A DNA stretch of 62,378 nucleotides from Candidatus Eisenbacteria bacterium (GTDB lineage: Bacteria > Desulfobacterota > Binatia > DP-6): NCBI GenBank assembly GCA_035577985.1, contig DATJZY010000145.1, positions 1-62,378 on the forward strand, in the 5' to 3' direction. The position numbers and the translations under genes are program-made. Within the stretch, counting starts at the first letter, position 1. The number at the start of each line of letters is the position of its first letter. Under the pieces are notes generated by a model. That model saw only the letters and a list, made by a program, of their open reading frames with translations. It ran no database searches and had not been told where the DNA came from. This document shows, piece after piece, positions 9,102 to 16,966 of the stretch.

Positions 9102-10514
9102 TCACATCGCATGCGCCGTCCCGCCCGCCGACGTCGTGGACTCGTAGCCGCCCGCGCCGAACACGTACGCGCTCTCGCTGTGCTGCGAGAGGTCGAGACC
9201 CGAGAACTCGTCGTCCTGCTGGACGCGGAGACCGCGCGTGACGAGGCTCGTGATCGCGAGGCAGACGACGCTGCCCACGATCGCGAGTGCGAACGTCACC
9301 AGCACGGCCTCGATCTGGATCACGAGCTGGCCCATCTCGCCCGACACGAACAGGCCCTGCGTCTTCACGACCGAGTTGACGGCGGTCGATGCGAAGAGCC
9401 CGGTCGCGAGCGCGCCCCACGTCCCGCCGACGCAGTGCACGCCGACGACGTCGAGCGCGTCGTCGTAGCGCTTGATGCGCATCTTGAGCGAGCACGCGTA
9501 CCAGCACAGGACGCCCGCGACGCCGCCGATCACGATCGACGCCATGGGTGTGACGAAGCCGGACGCCGGTGTGATCGCCACCAGGCCCGCGACGGCGCCG
9601 GACGCCGCACCGAGCATGGTGGGCTTGCCGTTGCGGGCCCACTCGGCGAGCATCCAGGTGATCGCCGCCGCCGCCGATCCGGTGTTGGTGGCGACGAACG
9701 CGCTCACGGCAAGGCCATTCGACGCGAGCGCGCTGCCCGCGTTGAACCCGAACCACCCGAACCAGAGCAGGGCCGCGCCGACGAGCGTGAAGGGCAGGTT
9801 GTGCGGCGGCATCGGATCGGCGCCGAAACCGAGGCGCTTCCCGAGCGCGAGCGCACACACGAGCGCCGACATGCCGGAGCTGATGTGGACGACCGTGCCG
9901 CCGGCGAAGTCGAGCGCGCCGAGGCCGCCCGTGCCCGTGATGCCGAGGAATCCGTCCTTGCCCCACACCATGTGGGCGAGCGGATCGTAGACGAGCGTCG
10001 CCCAGAGAATCGAGAACACCAGGAACGCGCTGAACTTCATGCGCTCGGCGAACGCCCCGGTGATGAGCGCCGGCGTGATGATCGCGAACGCCATCTGGAA
10101 GGCCATGAACAGCATGTGCGGGATGGTGGCCGCGTAGTCCGGATTCGGATCCGCGCCCACGCCCGCGAGCCCGACCCAATCGAGGCCGCCGACGAAGTGG
10201 CCGTGGTCGGGTCCGAACGCCAGGCTGTAGCCGTACACGATCCACTGGATCGAGATGACGGCCATGAGGATGAAGCTCTGCATCAGCACGCTGAGCACGT
10301 TCTTCCCGCGCACGAGACCGCCGTAGAAGAGCGCCAGCCCCGGGGCGGTCATGAGCAGCACCAACGCGGTCGACGTGAGCATCCACGCCGTGTCGCCGGT
10401 ATCGATCTTCGGCGCCTCGTCGGCGAAAGCGAGGGTGACGGGACCGAGGACGGCGGCAGCCGTCGCAGTCGCAGTCACCAGATGTCGGATTCTGGGCAAA
10501 CGAAGTCCTCGCAT
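9102..10514 (-). CDS. amtB: Ammonium transporter Amt
   Basis: A 470-residue inner-membrane ammonium channel with 11 expected helices after a cleavable signal peptide (ends LAFADEAPK). Family motifs include MLTSTALVLLMTAPGLALFY, YGGLVRGKNVLSVLMQ, DFAGGTVVHISSG with the first pore His, and VHCVGGTWGALATGLF with the second. The C-terminal cytoplasmic tail ends after QQDDEFSGLDLSQH, the usual length for PII binding. It is the first gene of amtB-glnB-glnA, which is unusual because glnK normally precedes amtB. A consensus sigma-54 promoter lies 28-43 bases upstream (10542-10557, minus strand), so NtrC-type activation under nitrogen limitation is likely. Confidence 0.96.
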   Translation of the reverse strand: MRGLRLPRIRHLVTATATAAAVLGPVTLAFADEAPKIDTGDTAWMLTSTALVLLMTAPGLALFYGGLVRGKNVLSVLMQSFILMAVISIQWIVYGYSLAFGPDHGHFVGGLDWVGLAGVGADPNPDYAATIPHMLFMAFQMAFAIITPALITGAFAERMKFSAFLVFSILWATLVYDPLAHMVWGKDGFLGITGTGGLGALDFAGGTVVHISSGMSALVCALALGKRLGFGADPMPPHNLPFTLVGAALLWFGWFGFNAGSALASNGLAVSAFVATNTGSAAAAITWMLAEWARNGKPTMLGAASGAVAGLVAITPASGFVTPMASIVIGGVAGVLCWYACSLKMRIKRYDDALDVVGVHCVGGTWGALATGLFASTAVNSVVKTQGLFVSGEMGQLVIQIEAVLVTFALAIVGSVVCLAITSLVTRGLRVQQDDEFSGLDLSQHSESAYVFGAGGYESTTSAGGTAHAM

Positions 10515-10541
10515 CGAAAAGTCCCCCCTTGAGATGTGGTG

Positions 10542-10557
10542 AGCAACCGTGATGCCA
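10542..10557 (-). promoter_or_regulatory. Sigma-54 promoter of the amtB-glnB-glnA operon
   Basis: On the minus strand the bases read TGGCATCACGGTTGCT, which matches the sigma-54 consensus TGGCAY-N5-TTGCW completely, with GG at -24 and GC at -12. The expected transcription start is near 10531, giving a leader of about 17 bases to the amtB ATG at 10514. The gene content (ammonium channel, PII, glutamine synthetase) is classic for NtrC/RpoN control. I could not identify a clear NtrC dyad upstream. Confidence 0.88.
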
Positions 10558-10674
10558 CCCCCGTCCGGAATTGGAATCGGAGGAAAATCCGCGAGCTGAG
10601 GGGTAGTCCCCCCTCCGCTGGTGCTTATTTCCCAAGCGCCGCCTGCTTGTCGAGCAGGACGTCCGGAGGTGGGG

Positions 10675-11331
10675 TCAGAGGCGGATTCGCGGGCGGCGGT
10701 CGCGGCGGACCTGCAGCGCCCAGTGCACGATCCATCCGATCATCGCGCCGATGGCGAGGAAAATGACGGCGGGACCCGCGCTCGGCTCCGGCCCGGAATC
10801 GATCGGCCCGGTGCCGTCGCGCTCGAGGCGCTGGACCAGCTCCTGCTGGTTGGTCGCGAGTCGGGCGACCTCGGTGCGCAGACGTTCGAGCTCGGCGCCC
10901 ACGGCGGGCTCGGGCTCGGCCGCCGGCGCGGGCGGCGGGACCGGAGGTGGTGGAGTCGGGGTTCGCGCCTCGGTCGCGATGGTCGTGGGCGGGGCCACGG
11001 GTACGGTGGTCGAGCTCGATGCGGGCGCTGCAGTAGTGACCGTCGTCGGTCCCGACACGACGCGCTCGCTCGGGTCGAGGTTCAAGTGGTCCTGCCAGAT
11101 GTACCCCGTCTGGCCGTCGGGCGTGTGCACGAGGTACCAGCCGGCGCGCTCGCCGTCGGTCGTGACGACGGTGCCTTCCTCGATCCAGCCGAGCAGGGTG
11201 GTGTCCTTGCTCGGCCCCACGCGCAGGCGCGCCTTCTTGTTGACGGTGGCTGCGTCGGCGCGGGCGAGCGCCACGAGAGCGGCGACGGTGGCAACGAGCC
11301 ATCCCAGCTTCCACTGCGAGCCCCGCCCCAC
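10675..11331 (-). CDS. Secreted SH3-domain protein with coiled coil and C-terminal membrane anchor
   Basis: About 218 residues from a GTG start. A signal-like hydrophobic stretch (WLVATVAALVALARADA) leads into a bacterial SH3 domain: KKARLRVGPSKDTTLLGWI, then GERAGWYLVHTPDGQTGYIW. A Thr/Pro/Val-rich linker of about 60 residues follows, then a short coiled coil (ELERLRTEVARLATNQQELVQRLE) and a C-terminal membrane segment (AVIFLAIGAMIGWIVHWAL). It probably sits in the periplasm anchored to the inner membrane and may bind peptidoglycan or protein. The frame stays open upstream to 11475 but would then read through the tRNA-Pro gene, so a start before about 11390 is excluded; AAGGAG lies some 15 bases before the GTG. 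Role unknown. Confidence 0.7.
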   Translation of the reverse strand: MGRGSQWKLGWLVATVAALVALARADAATVNKKARLRVGPSKDTTLLGWIEEGTVVTTDGERAGWYLVHTPDGQTGYIWQDHLNLDPSERVVSGPTTVTTAAPASSSTTVPVAPPTTIATEARTPTPPPPVPPPAPAAEPEPAVGAELERLRTEVARLATNQQELVQRLERDGTGPIDSGPEPSAGPAVIFLAIGAMIGWIVHWALQVRRDRRPRIRL

Positions 11332-11392
11332 CGTCGTCGCGCCTACTCTCCTTGAGCCCGAAGGCCGTGGCACCCGATCGCCGTGAGGGAGA

Positions 11393-11470
11393 TGGTCGGG
11401 GTGACTGGATTTGAACCAGCGACTCCTGCGTCCCGAACGCAGTGCTCTAGCCAGGCTGAGCCACACCCCG
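11393..11470 (-). tRNA. tRNA-Pro (CGG anticodon)
   Basis: Read on the minus strand, all cloverleaf parts are present. The acceptor stem pairs CGGGGTG with CACCCCG. The D arm is GCTC...GAGC, the anticodon stem CTGCG/CGCAG encloses the loop TTCGGGA with anticodon CGG (reads CCG), and the T arm has GCTGG/CCAGT-type pairing around TTCAAAT. Base 73 is A and the 3' CCA is encoded (11395-11393). The C1-G72 pair is typical of bacterial tRNA-Pro. There are no close neighbours in an operon. Confidence 0.95.
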
Positions 11471-11544
11471 TGCAAATCACGGCAATCGAGCGAAGTCGGG
11501 CATTAACACACGCGTTTCCGAAAGGGAAGATTGCGACGGCGCTG

Positions 11545-12099
11545 CTATTTCGGGTGGATCCGGGTGATCTTGGCGCCCTGGATCCCGATACCGCCCATGA
11601 GCCCCTTCTGGTTGAAGATGAACGCGTAGACGTCCTGGGTGAGCGTGGTCGACGAGATCGACTTCGCGAACCCCTCGTCGACGATGACGAGGCTCGGACC
11701 CGAACCGAGCTCCCATCCCTTGGACTCGTTCAGGTACTTCACGGCGGAGTCGGTCATGAAGAAGAGCGCGTACCCGAACCACTGGACGCCCGCCTGAAAG
11801 CCGTACGACGCGGCGACGCTCCGGTAGTAGCCGACGGTCTTGCCGCCCTGGCGCATGACGCCGTCGCCGCCCTGCCCGCCGAAGATGAAACCGGCCTTCA
11901 CGATCTTCGGGAAGACGAGCACGGCCTTCGCCTTCTCGCCGAGGATCTTCGCGCTCGGATTGGTCGCGTACAGCTGCTTCAGCGCAGCGCTGGAATCCGC
12001 CCGCAGCGACGCGGCGCTCGCATGCGCCGCGGTCGGGCGCATGGCGAGGACGGCTACGGTCGCGGCGGCGAGGATCATCGTTCGTCGTGTGGCGTTCAT
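11545..12099 (-). CDS. SYLF-domain (YSC84-like) lipid-binding protein
   Basis: A 184-residue exported protein. An N-terminal signal peptide (MILAAATVAVLAMRPTAAHA) is followed by the SYLF/YSC84 domain: helix with LKQLYATNPSAKILGEKAKAV, the LVFPKIVKAGFIFGGQGGDG strand-turn, GYYRSVAASYGFQAG, and the C-terminal VYAFIFNQKGLMGGIGIQG. In eukaryotes the domain binds phosphoinositides. The bacterial forms are periplasmic or lipoprotein-like and poorly understood; this one lacks a lipobox Cys. It stands alone on the minus strand, between tRNA-Pro and the divergent membrane protein gene at 12198. The family assignment is firm, the role is not. Confidence 0.88.
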   Translation of the reverse strand: MNATRRTMILAAATVAVLAMRPTAAHASAASLRADSSAALKQLYATNPSAKILGEKAKAVLVFPKIVKAGFIFGGQGGDGVMRQGGKTVGYYRSVAASYGFQAGVQWFGYALFFMTDSAVKYLNESKGWELGSGPSLVIVDEGFAKSISSTTLTQDVYAFIFNQKGLMGGIGIQGAKITRIHPK

Positions 12100-12197
12100 G
12101 GCGCCCGCTTAGGACGCGAGGCCATGCGCCGTCAACAGCGGGCCTCTTGACGCGGCAGTCGCTCCCGGGTCTTGGTGCGCGTCACGGGAGGGGATCG

Positions 12198-13367
12198 ATG
12201 AGCCCGAACGCCGCCCAGGACGTCCCGCCGTTCCTGCTGACCGAAGGAGGGCCCGGCGCCGTCCTGCTCCGCACTTTGCGGCTCGCGCCGATCGCGCCGG
12301 GCTCGCGGCGAGAAGCCCTCGTGCTCGCCGGGGTGGCCTGGGTGCCGCTCCTCGTCCTGTCGCTGAGCGAAGGGCTCGCGACGGGCGGGGTGCCGATTCC
12401 CTTCCTGCGTGACATCGCTGCGCACGTGCGGTTCCTGTTCGCCCTGCCGGTGCTGGTGCTCGCCGAGATCCCGATCGGGCGCCGGCTCCGGCAGGTGACG
12501 GCGCACTTCATCGTCTCCGGGCTCGTGCGCCGGGAGCAGCACGAACGGTTCGCCAAGATCATCGTGGACGCGGTGCGGTTCCGCGATTCGCGCGTCGCCG
12601 AGCTCGTGGTGCTGGCTGCGGCGTACATGACCGCCGTCGGCGTCCTCACGAGGATCACCACCCAGCAGGGCGACATCTGGTTCTCGCCGCACGAGGGCGA
12701 GATCTCACGCTCCGGCTACTGGTACGTTCTGGTCTCGATACCGATCGTCCAGTTCCTGGTCTACCGCTGGATCTATCGCATGGTCGTCTGGACGCGTTTC
12801 CTCGCCAAGGTCCAGTCGCTCGACCTGGAGCTCACGCCGACGCATCCCGACGGCGCCGGGGGTCTCGGTTTTCTCGGCGCGGCATGCGTGCCCTTCGGCC
12901 TGCTCCTGTTCGCGATGAGCGCCGTCGTGTCGAGCCAGATCGCGAACCGCATCCTGTTCACCGGAGCCAAGCTCGAGCAGTACCAGTTCAGCTACGCGGC
13001 CCTCTTCGTGCTGGCGCTGGCCATCTTCGGAAGCCCGCTCCTCGTCTTCGTGCCGAAGCTCGCAAAGCTGAAGCGCGAGGCGCGTCTGGAGTACGACACC
13101 TTCGCGACGCAGTACACGCAGCTCTTCGCGCGCAAGTGGATCGACCCGGGCACGCCCGGCGAGTCGCCGCTCGGCTCCGGGGACATCCAGTCGCTGGCCG
13201 ATCTCGGGACCAGCTACGAGCGAGTGAAGAACGTCCGCCTCGTGCCGGTGCAGCTCGGCGACTTCATCGGCATGGTGGTGCCCGGCCTGATCCCCGTGCT
13301 GCCCCTGGTCGCCACGGTGATGCCGGTGTCGGAGATCGTGAAGGGGTTGCTGCACCTGCTCACGTGA
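12198..13367 (+). CDS. Polytopic membrane protein of unknown function
   Basis: A 389-residue protein with about six membrane segments: around LVLAGVAWVPLLVLSL, RFLFALPVLVLAEI, ELVVLAAAYMTAVGVL, YWYVLVSIPIVQFLVYRWIY, a pair near FGLLLFAMSAVV and FVLALAIFGSPLLVF, and a C-terminal hydrophobic end. Between them lies the conserved-looking phrase TPTHPDGAGGLGFLG, seen in a widespread but uncharacterised family of bacterial membrane proteins. Start chosen at ATG 12198, preceded by GGGAGGGG at optimal spacing; longer upstream frames have no ribosome-binding site. It is probably monocistronic; the next gene has its own promoter. I do not recognise a function. Confidence 0.72.
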   Translation: MSPNAAQDVPPFLLTEGGPGAVLLRTLRLAPIAPGSRREALVLAGVAWVPLLVLSLSEGLATGGVPIPFLRDIAAHVRFLFALPVLVLAEIPIGRRLRQVTAHFIVSGLVRREQHERFAKIIVDAVRFRDSRVAELVVLAAAYMTAVGVLTRITTQQGDIWFSPHEGEISRSGYWYVLVSIPIVQFLVYRWIYRMVVWTRFLAKVQSLDLELTPTHPDGAGGLGFLGAACVPFGLLLFAMSAVVSSQIANRILFTGAKLEQYQFSYAALFVLALAIFGSPLLVFVPKLAKLKREARLEYDTFATQYTQLFARKWIDPGTPGESPLGSGDIQSLADLGTSYERVKNVRLVPVQLGDFIGMVVPGLIPVLPLVATVMPVSEIVKGLLHLLT

Positions 13368-13483
13368 GCGCGCGGCTCTCGCGCAAGTCGCGCCGCGCGA
13401 CCTGCGCGCGACGGGGAACGGCGATCACGAGAGGTGCCGCGATGGCGCGGCCGTGATCGAGCCGTCAAGGGACTTTCGTCGCA

Positions 13484-13511
13484 GCAACGCGACGTTTCGA
13501 ACGGTCGTTGC
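13484..13511. promoter_or_regulatory. Candidate activator dyad upstream of the ComEA-like gene
   Basis: Inverted repeat GCAACG (13484-13489) and CGTTGC (13506-13511), with the self-complementary TTCGAA in the spacer. It lies about 42-70 bases before the sigma-54 -24 element, the right place for an enhancer-binding protein. The shared ACGCGACG string and the nearby AGGGACTTTCGTCG resemble sequence before the pil promoter. Binding is inference. Confidence 0.35.
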
Positions 13512-13551
13512 GCCGTCGGCGGCGTCGGCCCGCCGATCCGTGGCGAGTTCG

Positions 13552-13567
13552 TGGCACCTCGCTTGCA
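13552..13567 (+). promoter_or_regulatory. Sigma-54 promoter of the ComEA-like gene
   Basis: TGGCACCTCGCTTGCA is an exact match to TGGCAC-N5-TTGCA, with GG at 13553-13554 and GC at 13565-13566. The predicted start of transcription is near 13578, giving a leader of about 44 bases with GGAGG at 13611-13615 before the start codon. The match differs from the pil-upstream site (19883-19898) only inside the spacer. Confidence 0.88.
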
Positions 13568-13621
13568 CTTCCACCTTCACACCAGCGGCGCCCGCAGAGG
13601 CGCCACGCAAGGAGGTGGATG

Positions 13622-13936
13622 ATGACGGCATGGAAGAAGGTGGTGGCAGCGGGGCTCCTCTGCGGGCTCACCCTGGCGCCGGTCGCGCGCGCCGTCGCGG
13701 CCGACGCGCCCGGAGCGCGCGTGAACCTCAACACGGCGAGCGCCGCCGAGCTCGCGCGGCTGCCCGGCATCGGTCCGGCGAAGGCGCAGGCCATCGTCGA
13801 GTACCGGGCGAAGGAGCCGTTCGAGAAGCCTCAGGACCTGCGCAAGGTGAAGGGCATCGGCGACAAGCTCTACGACAGCATCAAGGACCAGGTCACCGTC
13901 GGCGACGCCGCGTCGCGGGCGGGCCGCGGTAGCTGA
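13622..13936 (+). CDS. ComEA-like helix-hairpin-helix DNA-binding protein
   Basis: A 104-residue exported protein: N-terminal signal or anchor (VVAAGLLCGLTLAPVARAVAA), then the ComEA helix-hairpin-helix pair, VNLNTASAAELARLPGIGPAKAQAIVEYR with the GIG hairpin, and DLRKVKGIGDKLYDSIKDQV with a second GIG. ComEA binds incoming double-stranded DNA in the periplasm during natural transformation. Many bacteria also carry short secreted single-domain forms like this one, whose role is less certain. Start chosen at the second of two adjacent ATGs (13619, 13622) because GGAGG ends at 13615. A perfect sigma-54 promoter lies 54-70 bases upstream, of the same kind as before the pil operon. The gene converges on rpe. 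Confidence 0.85.
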   Translation: MTAWKKVVAAGLLCGLTLAPVARAVAADAPGARVNLNTASAAELARLPGIGPAKAQAIVEYRAKEPFEKPQDLRKVKGIGDKLYDSIKDQVTVGDAASRAGRGS

Positions 13937-14001
13937 CCGCGGCGTACGGCCGGATACGGGGGCGGGTCGATCACCTGGGCGGGCGGCCCGTCCCCCCGGC
14001 C

Positions 14002-14646
14002 TCAGCCGCGCAGCGCGCGGATGGCGGCCGCGTAGTCGGCTTCCTTGAAGACGGCGGTGCCGGCGACCAGCACGTCGGCCCCCGACGCGACGGCTTGCGC
14101 AGCGTTGTGCGGGTAGATCCCACCGTCCACCTCGATGGGGAAGTCGGCGCCAGCCTCGGCTCGCATGCGCCGCGCGATCGCGAGCCGCTCCATCGACCCG
14201 TCGACGAACGGCTGGCCGCCCCATCCCGGATTGACGCTCATGACGAGGAGCAGGTCGATCGAGTCGAGGTACGGTTGCACCGCATCCATCGGCGTCGGTG
14301 GGTTGAGGGACAGCCCCGGCTTCACGCCGGCCTTCCGGATCGCATCGAGCACCGAGGGCACGTCGCGACACGCCTCGACGTGCACCGTGAGGCGGTCGGC
14401 GCCCGCCTTGACGAACTCGTCGATCTGCCGCTCGGGCGACTCGATCATCAGGTGGACGTCGAGCGGAAGCCGCGTCATCGGGCGAAGGCTTCGCACGACG
14501 AGCGGGCCTATCGTGATCGGCGGAACGAAGTGCCCGTCCATGACGTCGACGTGGATCCAGTCGGCGCCGCCAGTGGTGACGGCGGCGACCTCCGCGCCGA
14601 GACGCGCGAAGTCCGCGGACAGGATCGACGGCGCGACGAGCGGCAC
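14002..14646 (-). CDS. rpe: Ribulose-phosphate 3-epimerase
   Basis: Interconverts ribulose 5-phosphate and xylulose 5-phosphate in the pentose phosphate or Calvin pathways. The 214-residue TIM barrel has the family signatures: SILSADFARLG, the metal-site segment DWIHVDVMDGHFVPPITIGP, DVHLMIESPE, LLVMSVNPGWGGQPF and the phosphate-binding EVDGGIYPHNA...GADVLVAGTAVF. Length is normal (about 215-225). It is the last gene of priA-def-fmt-rsmB-rpe, 47 bases after rsmB; this neighbour order is common in Proteobacteria. Confidence 0.96.
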   Translation of the reverse strand: MPLVAPSILSADFARLGAEVAAVTTGGADWIHVDVMDGHFVPPITIGPLVVRSLRPMTRLPLDVHLMIESPERQIDEFVKAGADRLTVHVEACRDVPSVLDAIRKAGVKPGLSLNPPTPMDAVQPYLDSIDLLLVMSVNPGWGGQPFVDGSMERLAIARRMRAEAGADFPIEVDGGIYPHNAAQAVASGADVLVAGTAVFKEADYAAAIRALRG

Positions 14647-14693
14647 GGCGCTCTCCTACCGGAGCGCCGGGACGTGCGCCAGGCGCGTCGCGG

Positions 14694-16025
14694 TCAGCTC
14701 GCCGCGCGCAGGCGTGCGGCGAAGAAGCCGTCGAGACCGTGCGTGTGAGGCGCCGTACGCAGGAAGCCGTCCGCGCCGGCGCACGCGATGGCGAGAGGTT
14801 CGACGGCGAACCTCGGATGCGCGGCGAGGAAGGCGTCGGTCACGCCGGTCGTCTCTTCGGTCGTCTGCGTGCAGACGGCGTAGACGAGCGCGCCGCCGGC
14901 GACCACGAGCTGCGCGACGCCGGCGAGAATCTGGAGCTGCAGCTCGGCCAGACGGGGAATGTCTTCGGGGCGGCGGTGCCAGCGCAGCTCGGGATGCTGG
15001 CGGAGCGTGCCGAGCCCGGAGCACGGCGCGTCGACGAGCACGGTGTCGAACTGCTTCCGCGTCGCCGGGCGGCGGGCGTCGGCGGCGATCGCAGGTGCGG
15101 CCGGCTCGCCCAGGCGCCGGCGCTCGGCGACGAGGCGCCGGAGCCCGGCCCGCATGGGATCCATGGCGACGACCATCCCTTCGGAGCCGAGCCGCTCGGC
15201 GATCGCGAGCGTCTTGCCGCCCGCACCGGCGCAGGCGTCGAGCACCCGCGGGCCGGTGGCGAGGGATGCGACGAGCTGTGAGGCTTCGCCCTGGAAGGCG
15301 AACCGACCTTCCCGGTAGGCGGCCAGGGAGCGGAGCCGTCCGGCGGCGCGTTCGATCACGATCGCCGTCGGAACGTACGCCCCCTCGACGGCCGCGAGAC
15401 CGGCCTCGCGCAGCTCGGTGAGCAGCGCCGCCCGCGTCGTGCGCCGGAGGTTCGTCCGCAGGACGGTCGCGGCCGGCCAGTCGTTCGCCTCGAGGGCCCG
15501 AGGGAGCACGTCGAGGCCGAGCTCTCCGGCCCATCGCTCGACGAGCCAGCGCGGGTGCGACCACTCGACCGCCAGCCGCGCGATCGGGTCGGCAGCGTCG
15601 GGGAGGGAAAGTCCCGATCTCCCGAGGCGGCTCGCCCGCCGCAGGACCGCGTTCACGAGCCCCTTGGCTCCGCGCCCCGACGACCCGGCGAGCCGCACGC
15701 TCCCGTCGACGGCGGCGTAGGCGGGGACGCGGTCGAGGAACAGGAGCTGGTAGAGGCCGAGACGCAGCGACAGCAGGACCGGCAGGTCGAGGGCCCCGAG
15801 CCCGCCGCGGACGAGAGAAGATAGATGATGGTCGATCCGGCCCTGCCAGGTGAGCGTCCCGTAGACCAGCTCGGTCGCGAGCCCCCGATCGGCCCCCTCG
15901 AGCCCGGCCGACTCGAGGCGGTGCGACAGCAGGACGTCGGCGAAGGCCCCGGTCGTCGCGACGCGCTCCAGGACCTCGAACGCGACCCGGCGAGGATCGG
16001 CACCCGCGGCTACACGCCGAGGCAT
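14694..16025 (-). CDS. rsmB: 16S rRNA m5C967 methyltransferase
   Basis: A SAM-dependent RNA methyltransferase (Sun/RsmB, 443 residues). The N-terminal NusB-like helical domain (residues about 5-135) has RVAFEVLERVATTGAFADVLLS, LATELVYGTLTWQGRIDHHL and AYAAVDGSVRLA. The C-terminal Rossmann domain has the SAM loop VLDACAGAGGKTL, the FQGEASQLVA stretch, the catalytic DAPCSGLGTLRQHPELRW (motif IV Cys) and VYAVCTQTTEE (motif VI Cys). ATG 16025 overlaps the end of fmt by 16 bases, so translation is probably coupled. A longer upstream frame is fmt sequence read in the wrong frame. Confidence 0.95.
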   Translation of the reverse strand: MPRRVAAGADPRRVAFEVLERVATTGAFADVLLSHRLESAGLEGADRGLATELVYGTLTWQGRIDHHLSSLVRGGLGALDLPVLLSLRLGLYQLLFLDRVPAYAAVDGSVRLAGSSGRGAKGLVNAVLRRASRLGRSGLSLPDAADPIARLAVEWSHPRWLVERWAGELGLDVLPRALEANDWPAATVLRTNLRRTTRAALLTELREAGLAAVEGAYVPTAIVIERAAGRLRSLAAYREGRFAFQGEASQLVASLATGPRVLDACAGAGGKTLAIAERLGSEGMVVAMDPMRAGLRRLVAERRRLGEPAAPAIAADARRPATRKQFDTVLVDAPCSGLGTLRQHPELRWHRRPEDIPRLAELQLQILAGVAQLVVAGGALVYAVCTQTTEETTGVTDAFLAAHPRFAVEPLAIACAGADGFLRTAPHTHGLDGFFAARLRAAS

Positions 16026-16966
16026 GTGCCCGGAGCGACCCGGTTCCCGGCGAGGAACGGTCCGATCGCCATCCGGCGCCGGCCCTGGAGCTGGACCTCG
16101 TCGAGCGCGAGGCCCCCGTCCCCGCACGCGACGACGAGACGGCGCGAGGTCGCCACGACGACGGTGCCCGGCACCCCCGCGGGCGCGTCGCTCGCCACGG
16201 TCGCCCCGTACACCTTCAGCGTCGCACCCCGCAGGGTCGTGAAGGCGGCCGGTTCGGGGGCGAAGGCGCGCACGGCCCGCTCGAGCTGGTTGGCGGGCTT
16301 CGTCCAGTCGAGCCTCGTGTGCTCGTGCTCGATGCGGGGCGCGAACGTGATGCCCGTCGCCGGCTGGGGCGTGGGGTGGATGGCCCCCGCCGCGAGGCCG
16401 TCGATCGTCTCGCCCAGCGCCTCCGCGCCGAGCTGCGCGAGGCGGTCGGTGAGCGTGCCGCCGGTGTCGTCCGGCAGGATCGGCGTCCTGCGGACCAGCA
16501 GCACGTCGCCGGCGTCCATCTCCTCGCTCATGGCCATGATGGTGACGCCGGTCTCGGCGTCTCCCGCGAGGATGGCGTGCTGGATCGGCGCCGCGCCACG
16601 GTGTCGCGGGAGGATCGATGCGTGCACGTTGATGCAGCCGCGGGGCGGGAGGTCGAGGATCGCGCGCGGCAGGATGCGTCCGTAGGCCGCCACCACGATG
16701 AGATCGGGGGCGAGCGTTCGCAGCGCATCGAGGAACGCGGGAGCCCGGACCTTGTCGGGCTGGAAGACCGGCAGGCCGTGGCGGAGCGCCAGCACCTTCA
16801 CCTCCGGCGGAGCCAAGGCGAGCCCGCGGCCCCGAGGTCGGTCCGGCTGGCACACGACGCCGACCACGGGATCGGATCGAGCGAGGAGCGCCGCCAGGCT
16901 CGGGCACGCGAAGGTGGGCGTACCCATGAACACGATGCGCCAGGGCGCCTGCGACGTGGTGGTCAG
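16010..16966 (-). CDS. fmt: Methionyl-tRNA formyltransferase
   Basis: Formylates Met-tRNA(fMet) for initiation. The sequence has the Fmt signatures: VFMGTPTFACPSLAALL, the VCQPDRPRGRGL loop, LIVVAAYGRILPRAIL, and the formyl-folate site GCINVHASILPRHRGAAPIQHAILAG given here in overlapping parts (INVHASILPRHRG, GAAPIQHAI), then ETGVTIMAMSEEMDAGDVL. The start is uncertain. The family opens MRIVFMGTP, but here the only in-frame ATG (16927) would cut off the first strand. A CTG at 16966 overlaps the def stop as CTGA and gives an 18-residue longer protein (318 residues). A GTG at 16933 is a third choice. It sits between def and rsmB in the usual order. Confidence 0.9.
   Translation of the reverse strand: MTTTSQAPWRIVFMGTPTFACPSLAALLARSDPVVGVVCQPDRPRGRGLALAPPEVKVLALRHGLPVFQPDKVRAPAFLDALRTLAPDLIVVAAYGRILPRAILDLPPRGCINVHASILPRHRGAAPIQHAILAGDAETGVTIMAMSEEMDAGDVLLVRRTPILPDDTGGTLTDRLAQLGAEALGETIDGLAAGAIHPTPQPATGITFAPRIEHEHTRLDWTKPANQLERAVRAFAPEPAAFTTLRGATLKVYGATVASDAPAGVPGTVVVATSRRLVVACGDGGLALDEVQLQGRRRMAIGPFLAGNRVAPGTCLGV

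Noticed and set aside
10558..10674. Search for an NtrC dyad (TGCACC-N5-GGTGCA) upstream of amtB.
   Set aside because: Only a half-site-like GGTGC is present; not enough to claim a site.
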